Assembly (NCBI GenBank): GCA_025358395.1
Contig: JANYJT010000224.1
Coordinates: 1-6,116, forward strand
Reading direction: 5' to 3'
Length of the DNA stretch: 6,116 nucleotides
Origin: Bacteroidia bacterium
Lineage (GTDB): Bacteria; Bacteroidota; Bacteroidia; Bacteroidales; Prolixibacteraceae
Part shown: piece by piece, positions 1-6,116 of the stretch
Numbering within the stretch: the first letter of the stretch is position 1
How the letters are laid out: each line of letters begins with the position of its first letter
The notes under the pieces: generated by a model
What the model saw: the letters and a program-made list of their open reading frames with translations, nothing else
What the model was told of the DNA's origin: nothing
Databases searched by the model: none
Position numbers and translations under genes: made by a program

Positions 1-61
1 GGGAATAGGCACTGAACCATTGTGCAACGCAGAAAATAAAAATGGTGGCAACTCTTTTCAT
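1..61 (-). CDS. Secreted or envelope protein, N-terminal fragment (signal peptide only)
   Basis: An ATG at 61-59 on the minus strand opens a reading frame that stays open to the window edge (20 codons). The translation is MKRVATIFIFCVAQWFSAYS. This has the shape of a Sec signal peptide: two basic residues (K2, R3), a hydrophobic core at about residues 4-15, and small residues around S17-A18 that could precede a signal peptidase I site. No mature domain is visible, so the function cannot be named. The gene is divergent from the kinase operon, with about 730 bases between the two start codons. A possible promoter lies 63 bases upstream of the start codon. The main uncertainty is length: twenty codons could arise by chance, although the signal-peptide pattern directly at an ATG argues for a real gene. 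Confidence 0.55.
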   Translation of the reverse strand, partial: MKRVATIFIFCVAQWFSAYS

Positions 62-123
62 TCCTCTGATACTTTAGTCAACGATTGAAAGGCCTTTTTA
101 TTCACGTAAACTGCTTATCAATG

Positions 124-151
124 TAAAGTTATAAAAGAAAGAGTAAAACAA
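124..151 (-). promoter_or_regulatory. Possible Bacteroidota-type promoter for the leftward gene
   Basis: On the minus strand, TAACTTTA (131-124) matches seven of eight positions of the Bacteroidota -7 box TAnnTTTG. A TTG at 151-149 lies 17 bases upstream, within the spacing usual for the -33 element. Transcription would start around 117-120 and give a leader of about 55-60 bases before the ATG at 61. That leader contains the 10-base palindrome AAAGGCCTTT (88-97). This is a motif match in AT-rich DNA, so it is only suggestive. Confidence 0.3.
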
Positions 152-157
152 GAATCA

Positions 158-312
158 GGGAAACGGTTAAGAAAGACTTGGAGAGGGGGAGACTGGGGGA
201 GTGGAACTCCTGAGATTGAAGGATTGAAACGGGGAAACGGGAAACAGAGAAGAGAGTAGAGGGAGGGGGCGACGGGGCGAAGGGGAAACGGAGAAACGGG
301 GAAACTGAGAAG
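158..312. repeat. Purine/G-rich degenerate repeat tract (GGGAAACGG units)
   Basis: This stretch is strongly purine-biased on the plus strand. It is built from imperfect copies of GGGAAACGG, with exact copies at 158-166, 232-240 and 283-291 and variants GGGAAACAG (239-247), GAGAAACGG (291-299) and GGGAAACTG (299-307). Between them lie runs such as GAGAGGGGGAGACTGGGGGA. Reading frames across it encode only low-complexity Pro/Ser protein, so it is not coding. Similar G-rich low-complexity tracts occur between genes in Bacteroidota genomes, to my recollection. The function is unknown; it could be a degraded mobile or slippage-derived repeat. Confidence 0.7.
261..285 (+). other. Predicted intramolecular G-quadruplex motif
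   Basis: Within the purine tract there are four G-runs with short loops: GGG (261-263), GGGGG (265-269), GGGG (274-277) and GGGG (282-285). They are separated by A, CGAC and CGAA. This meets the standard G3+N1-7 rule for a quadruplex on the plus strand. It lies about 200 bases upstream of the leftward gene's start and 500 bases upstream of the kinase start, so any regulatory role is speculative. Confidence 0.6.
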
Positions 313-324
313 GCATTTCCTCTT

Positions 325-500
325 CTAATCTGTGAAAATTTGTGTAATCAGTGGTAGGGCTGGGGTTCATTTGTGTCTATAAGTTTTCAATTTGTGTAAT
401 CCGTCTTAATTGTGTTTTTTAATTCGTGTAATTTGTGTAATCCGTGGTTGGGTGGTGTTCATCTGCGTCCATTTGTTTTTAATCTGTGCAATTCGTGGTA
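325..500. repeat. Cluster of degenerate TGTGTAATCCGTGG intergenic repeats
   Basis: Copies of AATTTGTGTAATCCGTGG-like sequence recur at about 337-355 (…AATCAGTGGT), 389-404 (…AATCCGT), 430-448 (…AATCCGTGGTT) and 481-500 (AATCTGTGCAATTCGTGGTA). Two 51-base segments, 337-387 and 430-480, align along their full length with about one compensating indel. They share the order TGTGTAAT, GTGGT, GGG, GTTCAT, TGTGTC/TGCGTC, TTTT. So this is a tandem duplication of a composite unit, with period about 93 bases. The family resembles interspersed 'CTGTGTAATCCGTGG … TCATCTGCGTCC' repeats that I recall from intergenic regions of Bacteroidota. No open frame or stable hairpin explains it. Confidence 0.7.
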
Positions 501-711
501 AAGGCATAAGCTATTCTGTGTTATATGTAGAAAAGACGCACAATTATTACAAACGTTCGGGGGTAATACGCCTGATTGTTGCATAAACACATGAACTCCG
601 TGCCAACGACACGTTCCGAAGGGTAAACGGCTTTGGAATCCGGTAATCAACTTTTGGCCGAACGATACTGGTAGAAGGTTGGAAAAGCAAAAGCGTCAAT
701 TTCTGAAAATT
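501..711. other. Gene-free stretch with nothing recognised
   Basis: I see no convincing gene, RNA gene or terminator here. Two minus-strand frames are open (747-547 and 650-459), but they overlap each other, carry no recognisable domain and lack signal-peptide or membrane character. Base composition differs from the flanking repeats: it is more balanced, with several CG-containing words. It could be leader DNA or a decayed repeat. A short inverted pair, CGTTCGG (554-560) and CCGAACG (658-664), is too short and too far apart to call a structure. Confidence 0.5.
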
Positions 712-733
712 TATTTTTGAGCATCGTAATGCT
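712..733 (+). promoter_or_regulatory. Possible operon promoter box plus adjacent inverted repeat
   Basis: TATTTTTG at 712-719 matches the Bacteroidota -7 consensus TAnnTTTG exactly. Directly after it sits the inverted repeat AGCAT-CGTA-ATGCT (720-733), with five-base arms and a four-base spacer, where transcription would begin. It could be an operator or a small leader hairpin. The weak point is the -33 element: the nearest TTG (679-681) is 30 bases upstream, farther than usual. The leader to the kinase ATG would be about 65-70 bases. Confidence 0.3.
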
Positions 734-790
734 TGGGACAGGCGCAAATAGCTATTCCCCGTCCGGCATCAAATTAAAATATTTCGGCAA

Positions 791-1849
791 ATGACATTCA
801 ATACTTTTAATCGACTTTTGCAAATTCGTCCTGTCAATCATTTGATTTATTGGATCTTGTTTGTTATTATCGGTTCTTATATTTTCAGTTACCAGCAAAA
901 TTTTCCCTATCATTTTTACCTTCTCAATCTGGCAGTTCACCTTCCGGTACTAATTCTTTATACCTATTTCGTGGTCTATGTGCTGGTACCTAACTTCCTT
1001 TTAATGGGAAGGTATTTCAGCTTTTTGGGGTCACTAGCACTCTCATCTGCAATGGCATCTCTGTTAAAATTGTATATCAGCAGGAATATTTATTACGCAC
1101 TTTTTATTCCGATGGCCCTGCATCCCAAAGATTGGTACACGGCAGATGGCTTTTTGATCAATTTACTTTGGATTATGGGACCAACGGTTCTCTTTGCCAT
1201 GTTCAAATACTACAAAAACTGGATCAGGAGTCAGGATATTACCAACGAAGCTGAACGCAAACGCCTGGCCACCGAATTGCAGGTGCTGAAAGGGCAGTTG
1301 AATCCCCATTTTCTATTTAATACGCTGAACAACCTTTACTCCCTTGCATTGAGCAAAAGTAGCAAGACCGCTGTTGTCATTGCCAAGATGTCTGAGATGT
1401 TTCAGTACATTATTTATGAATGCAATGCCACGGAGGTGCCCGTTTCGAAGGAGATTAAGCTCATCGAAAATTACATTGAACTTGAGCAAATCAGGTATTC
1501 AGACCGTCTCTCTGTAAAATTTGAAAAAGATGTGGATAACATGAATCACCTGATTCCGCCAATGTTGCTCTATTCATATGTGGAGAATTGCTTTAAGCAT
1601 GGCAGCAGTAAGGATCCTGACATGCCCTGGATCAAGATTTCACTTCGTGTCAAAAAAGGCAGCCTGACTTTCGAGGCGCTCAACAGCATTCCGGAAAATA
1701 GCATTGGGATAAATACCGAAGGAGTCGGTTTGCTGAACGGCAAAAGACGGCTCGAACTGATCTATCCGCAGAATCACAGGTTAACGATTCGCGAAGAAAA
1801 CAATGAATTTTTTGTCAGACTCGACATTACAAAATACAACGGGCGATGA
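791..1849 (+). CDS. LytS/YehU-family membrane sensor histidine kinase
   Basis: The 352-residue protein has about four membrane helices (near residues 18-34, 42-66, 76-95 and 120-139). A short charged linker (about 145-166) follows, then a His_kinase (PF06580-type) domain with the hallmark QLNPHFLFNTLNNLYSLAL. His173 is the predicted phospho-acceptor. A HATPase_c domain follows: the N-box PPMLLYSYVENCFKHG (256-271, with E265 and N266) and a glycine box GVGLLNGKRRL (from G311, G313). All catalytic motifs look intact, so it should autophosphorylate at the inner membrane. Such kinases normally signal to a LytTR-type response regulator, but none is encoded in this window. The ATG at 791 is chosen because no in-frame start lies just upstream and the N-terminus leads directly into helix 1. 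No Shine-Dalgarno is evident, as is usual in Bacteroidota. The stop overlaps the next gene's start (ATGA), implying translational coupling. The ligand cannot be read from the sequence. Confidence 0.93.
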   Translation: MTFNTFNRLLQIRPVNHLIYWILFVIIGSYIFSYQQNFPYHFYLLNLAVHLPVLILYTYFVVYVLVPNFLLMGRYFSFLGSLALSSAMASLLKLYISRNIYYALFIPMALHPKDWYTADGFLINLLWIMGPTVLFAMFKYYKNWIRSQDITNEAERKRLATELQVLKGQLNPHFLFNTLNNLYSLALSKSSKTAVVIAKMSEMFQYIIYECNATEVPVSKEIKLIENYIELEQIRYSDRLSVKFEKDVDNMNHLIPPMLLYSYVENCFKHGSSKDPDMPWIKISLRVKKGSLTFEALNSIPENSIGINTEGVGLLNGKRRLELIYPQNHRLTIREENNEFFVRLDITKYNGR

Positions 1850-3723
1850 GATACCTACTGCTATTGATTTTCATTTTATCCGCAGGTTGTTTGAACGAGA
1901 AACAGCAATCCGAATTGATTTTGCGCCATTATATCGATAAAAATGTCGACTTAATCCGGAATTTTACAATGGAGAGTATGGATGCACTTTGGAACGTAAA
2001 CATATCTGGCAATGAGCGCGATTACAAGAAACTCCTTGAGCTGGAATTGGTTTTTAACAGTTCAAACCAAAATAAATCAGGTCAATTTTCCCCTGATAAG
2101 TTTATTCCATTTACCGAAAATGTCTTCACAAAAGAAAAGGATTTCGAGCTGCTCAGGAAACTAAAGAACTCTGAACTGATTACTGATCCAGCGCTGAAAA
2201 GGCAGTTGACTGTCCTGTATCAATCTTTTATTGGGCCGCAGGTAGAAGCAAGCAGGTACAAAAATTTGAGGATTGCCGAAACCAAAGTGTGGCAGTCTTT
2301 TTCTGCCATTCAGGTAGAGGAGGGTAACATGAAATATACCGGAGCTCAGCTCGATTCGATCCGTAAATATTCGACCGACACGGCTCTCCTGAAAAGGGTC
2401 TACACTGCCTACCGGGATAAAGGCAAACAAATTGCCGGAGACATCATCCGGATGGTGAAGACCAGAAACGAATTTGCCCGCGAATTTGGCTACACCGATT
2501 ACTATCAGCTGGCTCTTGAAAACAAGGATCAGACCCCGGCGATGATCAAAACATTGCTGGATACGATAGAATTGAAAACGCGCAAACCTTTTTTTGAGGC
2601 GAAATTGCAGGTTGATAGGATGTTGGCCAAGAAATACCATATTCGTAAAGAGGAGCTTCTCTCCTTCCATTACAACGATGAGCGTGCCAGCTACCTGCCG
2701 CAGCGTTTTTCGGCAAAGATGGATTCCTTGTACAGCAAGCAAGATCCCATCGAACTGGCTTCCGGCTTCTTCAATGGCATAGGACTCCCGGTGCAGGACG
2801 TCATCGACAACAGCGACCTGAAAACGAAGAAAGGTAAATCGACTGCAACGAATTTTTTCAATGTAGATTTCACGAACGATTTGCGCATGATGGCCAGCGT
2901 CCAGGAGAACAACGATGGGATGAGAAAGATGATGCACCTGTGTGGCCATGCTTCACATTTCAAAAATATTTCGGATACCATTCCATACCTTTTGAAAAAT
3001 CCGAATTCGGTGATTGTGGAAGGGATTGGTAGCTTTTTTGAGAATTTGACCTTGAACACGCTTTGGTTACAACGTGAATTTGACATGGATTCAATTAGAA
3101 GCCGTGAGTATAAGCTGCTTTGCATGCACTTTATTCAGGTCGACCGGATATACCGGTTCAGGAGACTTCTTGTGAAATCAGCCTTTGAACGTGAGGTATA
3201 CCGGAATTCGGACCAAAATCTCGGAGCATTGTGGTACCAGCTTGAAGAAAAGTATCTGGGAATCAAACCGCCCCAGGATCCAAACACAACTGATTGGGCA
3301 ACTAATACCTACATGACCAGCTTCTCCTGCACTGTTCACAACTTCGTGCTTGCTGAGTTGTTTGCCGCACAATTGCGGCACTACCTGGAGAAGAATATTC
3401 TGACGGGAACGAACCCGGTCTATCAGGACAACAAGAAAGTAGGTGAATTCCTGGTTTCTCTGATTTACCAATACGGAGATTTCATCACCTGGGATCGACT
3501 TTTTGAGCAGGCTACCGGCGAACCGTTAAACCCAATCTATTTTGCCAACTACTTAACTCTTGGTGATAAAGAATATCGAATAGCCAGAATTTTATCGCAT
3601 CAGTTTAAAAAAAGAAATACCAAAGAGGAAAATATGAGTCCAACCGAATCCGCCGACTGGCGGATGGATATTGGCTTCGCAGATTTTCAATTCCATGTAA
3701 CCTTTAAAATGCAAATTATCTAG
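1846..3723 (+). CDS. M2-family (ACE-like) lipoprotein, predicted catalytically inactive
   Basis: The 625-residue protein starts with a lipoprotein signal peptide (MRYLLLLIFILSAGC; lipobox cysteine C15), so it should be acylated and envelope-anchored. The rest follows the helical M2 peptidase (angiotensin-converting enzyme) plan. A GK…DLRMMA…N segment (330-355) leads to the zinc site MMHLCGH (362-368), then PYLLKNP…VEGIGSFF, with HNFVLAELFAAQL near 498-510. Zinc ligands are kept: H364, H368 and E392, the last exactly 24 residues after H368 as in ACE (H387/E411). The catalytic Glu of HExxH is L365. By ungapped comparison with ACE and with bacterial M2 sequences as I remember them, ACE His353 corresponds to A334, and Lys511, His513 and Tyr520 to about N487, Y489 and T496. 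No other HExxH exists in the protein. It is therefore probably a zinc-binding pseudo-peptidase. Residues from about 575 form a tail of about 50 residues that I do not recognise. It overlaps the kinase gene by four bases and ends two bases before the TBDR gene. Family assignment is firm; inactivity is inferred. Confidence 0.85.
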   Translation: MRYLLLLIFILSAGCLNEKQQSELILRHYIDKNVDLIRNFTMESMDALWNVNISGNERDYKKLLELELVFNSSNQNKSGQFSPDKFIPFTENVFTKEKDFELLRKLKNSELITDPALKRQLTVLYQSFIGPQVEASRYKNLRIAETKVWQSFSAIQVEEGNMKYTGAQLDSIRKYSTDTALLKRVYTAYRDKGKQIAGDIIRMVKTRNEFAREFGYTDYYQLALENKDQTPAMIKTLLDTIELKTRKPFFEAKLQVDRMLAKKYHIRKEELLSFHYNDERASYLPQRFSAKMDSLYSKQDPIELASGFFNGIGLPVQDVIDNSDLKTKKGKSTATNFFNVDFTNDLRMMASVQENNDGMRKMMHLCGHASHFKNISDTIPYLLKNPNSVIVEGIGSFFENLTLNTLWLQREFDMDSIRSREYKLLCMHFIQVDRIYRFRRLLVKSAFEREVYRNSDQNLGALWYQLEEKYLGIKPPQDPNTTDWATNTYMTSFSCTVHNFVLAELFAAQLRHYLEKNILTGTNPVYQDNKKVGEFLVSLIYQYGDFITWDRLFEQATGEPLNPIYFANYLTLGDKEYRIARILSHQFKKRNTKEENMSPTESADWRMDIGFADFQFHVTFKMQII

Positions 3724-3725
3724 AA

Positions 3726-6116
3726 ATGAAAAAGACCGCTTTAACATCGCTGATGATAATAATGTTCATGACACCGACTTTCAGTCAAAAATTTTCGCAA
3801 ACCGTAAGAGGCACAATACTTGATACAGACAGTAAAATGCCCTTGATAGGAGCTACTGTTAAAATAATCGGCACCAACCCATTGATTGGTACGGCAACAG
3901 ATGTAAACGGTAATTTTAGATTGGAAAACATACCAATTGGCAGGATTACAATACAATTATCTTATCTGGGTTATGAGGCGAAAATGATTCCCAATATTGA
4001 GGTTAACTCTGGCAAGGAGGTCGTCTTAAACGTAAACTTGCAGGAATCTGATGTAAAACTGAATGAGGTGATTGTTAGACCCGGCAGGCAAAAAGGGGAG
4101 GCAAAAAACGACATGTCATTGCTAAGTACACATTCTATCTCCTTTGAAGAAACGAAACGTTACACTGGCGGCATGGATGACCCTGCCCGGGTGGTTTCCA
4201 GTTTTGCCGGAATAGCTTCTACTCCCGATGGAAGCAGTGATATCATTGTACGGGGAAATTCACCCAAATACATGCAGTGGCGCCTGGAAGGGGTAGAAAT
4301 CTCAAGCCCCTATCACATGGATGATCAAAATGCGTCATTTGGAGCTCTTACTGCACTAAATAACAACTTGTTAACGACTTCCGATTTTTACACCGGCGCA
4401 TTTTCTCCGGAGTATGGCGATGTTTTAGCGGGCGTTTACGACGTAAAGCTTAGGCCAGGTAACAACGAAAAATTTGAAGCGACTTTGGGAGTAGGTATTA
4501 TGGGTACCGACCTAACCCTTGAGGGACCTTTTAAAAATGGATATGCGGGCTCGTACCTCATAAATTACAGATACTCAACAATTAGCCTAATCAAAAAACT
4601 TGGTTTGGTTGATGTTGAAGGAGCAGTAGATTATCAGGATCTAACATTTAAAGTTGTTTTGCCTTCAAAAAAAGCAGGTATTTTTTCTTTCTACGGTTTG
4701 GGAGGGTTAAGTGGCGTCTCAATGAAGAACATGACACCAACAGGTCTATCCACTCCTGGCAGCACCATCAAAAGCGCGCTAATCAGCAGAGATTTCGAAA
4801 AGGCTAATTTCCTGTCAAATCTGGGCATGAACCATACCTATTCAATGAATGCCAACAGCTTTATCAATACGTCAATTTCCTATTCGGGAAATGGCATCAG
4901 TGATGATATTTTTGAGTCGGATACAATAAGAATTCGTGATAGTAAAGGTGTATTTCTGAGAGATTCTGTTACCAATAAAATCCATACTTTTAAAAGTAGG
5001 ATAACCAATTCGGCTTATAGGGCAGCGATAACCTATAGCAATAAAATCAACGCCAAAAACAAAATTCAAATTGGTTCAAAATATACTTTGTATAGCTACA
5101 ATTACAATCAGAGCATGTTTTATGACGCTGCGAATGCTATGTTGGATGTAACAAATTTCAAAAATTATGCAAGCGCAATAAATAATTTCATAAGCTGGAA
5201 ACACGGTTTTAATGATAAAATCTCCTTTGTTGCCGGATTACACAATACGAATGCTTTGATCAACAACAAAAGTACGATTGAACCAAGATTAGCCATCAAC
5301 TGGAAGCTAAACAGTAGGAATTCGCTTCATGCCGGGTACGGCAAACACAGTACCATGGAAAGTATTCACAACTACTATACTAAAATTTTGCAGCCTAACG
5401 GAAGTTTCATTGAGCCGAATAAAAACCTCGACTTGCTTAAAGCTGACCATTTTGTGCTGGGTTATGAAAAACGCTTCTCAGAACATTTAATGGCGAAGGT
5501 TGAAGTTTACTATCAAAACTTGTACAATTTACCTGTAGAAAACAATGATACAAGCTACTACTCGACCATTAACGAAGGTATCGATTACAGGTATGTCGCA
5601 TTGGTAAACAAAGGAATTGGAAAGAACTATGGAATAGAAAGTACCCTGGAACGGTTTTTCGATAACAATTACTACTTTTTAATGAATGCTTCGTTGTTCG
5701 AATCAAAATATAAATCGTTGGAAGGCGTATGGAGAAATACGCGTTATAACAACAATTATATAGTCAATATTTTATTTGGTAAAGAATTTAAGAACCTTGG
5801 GAAGAAGAATAATCAAACGCTTGCAATAAATGCCAAAGCATTTTTCGAAGGAGGCCAAAGATTCATCCCTTTGTTAAGAGATGCACAGGGAAATGTAGCT
5901 GTTGACCCCACGAAAGACCGGTATTGGGATTATAAAAAAGCCTACAACGAAAAGTTAGATAACATTTACCAACTAAATTTATCGGTAAGCTACAAGTTTA
6001 ACAAGACAAGAGCCACTCATGAGATATTCCTCGATATGATGAACATTACCGACAACAAGAGCAGGATGTCGGAATATTACGATGAGACCAAGCCCAACAA
6101 AATCGGTTACCTGACA
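3726..6116 (+). CDS. TonB-dependent outer-membrane receptor with carboxypeptidase-regulatory-like domain (3' end cut off)
   Basis: The frame is open for 797 codons from the ATG at 3726 to the edge. The order is: signal peptide MKKTALTSLMIIMFMTPTFS, with likely cleavage before Q21; a CarboxypepD_reg-like beta-sandwich (about 26-108, VRGTILD … PLIGATVKI … TDVNGNFRLENIPIG … YLGYE); the segment LNEVIVR (112-118) leading into the plug; and the plug (about 113-250) with DDPARVVSSFAGI (151-163), IIVRGNSPK (173-181), LEGVEI (187-192) and SPEYGDVLAGVYDVKLRPGN. The remainder is a 22-strand-type barrel rich in alternating aromatic residues. The last residues, YYDETKPNKIGYLT, resemble the near-terminal segment of this TBDR group, so probably only about 15 residues are missing. 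No SusD-like partner is seen here, so it may not be a SusC-type glycan importer. It would import a ligand across the outer membrane using TonB-ExbBD energy; the substrate is unknown. It starts two bases after the M2-like gene, so the three genes are very likely co-transcribed. Confidence 0.92.
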   Translation, partial: MKKTALTSLMIIMFMTPTFSQKFSQTVRGTILDTDSKMPLIGATVKIIGTNPLIGTATDVNGNFRLENIPIGRITIQLSYLGYEAKMIPNIEVNSGKEVVLNVNLQESDVKLNEVIVRPGRQKGEAKNDMSLLSTHSISFEETKRYTGGMDDPARVVSSFAGIASTPDGSSDIIVRGNSPKYMQWRLEGVEISSPYHMDDQNASFGALTALNNNLLTTSDFYTGAFSPEYGDVLAGVYDVKLRPGNNEKFEATLGVGIMGTDLTLEGPFKNGYAGSYLINYRYSTISLIKKLGLVDVEGAVDYQDLTFKVVLPSKKAGIFSFYGLGGLSGVSMKNMTPTGLSTPGSTIKSALISRDFEKANFLSNLGMNHTYSMNANSFINTSISYSGNGISDDIFESDTIRIRDSKGVFLRDSVTNKIHTFKSRITNSAYRAAITYSNKINAKNKIQIGSKYTLYSYNYNQSMFYDAANAMLDVTNFKNYASAINNFISWKHGFNDKISFVAGLHNTNALINNKSTIEPRLAINWKLNSRNSLHAGYGKHSTMESIHNYYTKILQPNGSFIEPNKNLDLLKADHFVLGYEKRFSEHLMAKVEVYYQNLYNLPVENNDTSYYSTINEGIDYRYVALVNKGIGKNYGIESTLERFFDNNYYFLMNASLFESKYKSLEGVWRNTRYNNNYIVNILFGKEFKNLGKKNNQTLAINAKAFFEGGQRFIPLLRDAQGNVAVDPTKDRYWDYKKAYNEKLDNIYQLNLSVSYKFNKTRATHEIFLDMMNITDNKSRMSEYYDETKPNKIGYLT

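Noticed and set aside
88..97. Perfect palindrome AAAGGCCTTT as an operator
   Set aside because: Ten bases of palindrome is close to chance in this amount of sequence and no second copy or adjoining T-run terminator structure supports it.
167..370. Minus-strand open frame of 67 codons rich in Pro and Ser
   Set aside because: It is the antisense reading of the G-rich repeat tract; the low-complexity protein reflects the repeat, not coding selection.
325..500. CRISPR array
   Set aside because: The repeated units are degenerate, unevenly spaced and the would-be spacers are themselves related; no cas genes are present.
459..747. Two overlapping minus-strand open frames (63 and 66 codons)
   Set aside because: They overlap in different frames, one runs into the repeat cluster, and neither shows a domain, signal peptide or membrane segment.
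2161..2949. Long minus-strand open frame (262 codons) within the M2-like gene
   Set aside because: It lies wholly inside a well-supported plus-strand gene, has no recognisable domain, and is the expected antisense shadow of a biased coding sequence.
2930..2955. Frameshift or sequencing error as the reason HExxH is missing
   Set aside because: The frame continues unbroken on both sides with family-like residues, and both histidines, the glycine and E392 keep their exact spacing. Several other active-site positions are also changed.
3724..3725. Internal promoter or terminator between the M2-like gene and the TBDR gene
   Set aside because: Only two bases separate the genes, with no hairpin plus T-run around the junction, so read-through is the simpler reading.

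Overview
The window looks like chromosomal DNA of a member of the Bacteroidota. The evidence is a LytS/YehU-type histidine kinase, a TonB-dependent receptor (TBDR) with an N-terminal carboxypeptidase-regulatory-like domain, start codons without Shine-Dalgarno sequences, possible TAnnTTTG-type promoter boxes, and intergenic repeats built on 'TGTGTAATCCGTGG'. I cannot place it below phylum with confidence.

Layout. Bases 1-61 hold the first 20 codons of a minus-strand gene that leaves the window; only its signal peptide is visible. Bases 62-790 are a roughly 730-base gene-free region. It contains a purine/G-rich repeat tract (about 158-312) with a good G-quadruplex motif (261-285), a cluster of degenerate 'TGTGTAAT' repeats (about 325-500), an unexplained stretch (501-711), and a possible promoter with an inverted repeat (712-733). 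Bases 791-6116 are three plus-strand genes packed as an operon: a four-helix membrane histidine kinase (791-1849), an M2-family (angiotensin-converting-enzyme-like) lipoprotein (1846-3723), and a TBDR (3726 to the edge, probably missing only a few C-terminal residues). The first two genes overlap by four bases (ATGA). The second and third are separated by two bases.

The most notable point is the second gene. By fold signature it is an M2 zinc dipeptidyl-carboxypeptidase, and it keeps the three zinc-ligand positions (H364, H368, E392). The HExxH motif, however, reads HLCGH, so the catalytic glutamate is leucine. The positions corresponding to ACE His353, Lys511, His513 and Tyr520 also appear replaced. 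It therefore looks like a zinc-binding but catalytically dead pseudo-peptidase anchored as a lipoprotein and co-expressed with a receptor and a sensor kinase.

A working model (inference) is an envelope sensing or uptake module. The TBDR would bring in a peptide or other ligand, the pseudo-ACE lipoprotein would bind rather than cleave it, and the kinase would report envelope or ligand state to a LytTR response regulator encoded elsewhere. No response regulator lies in this window.
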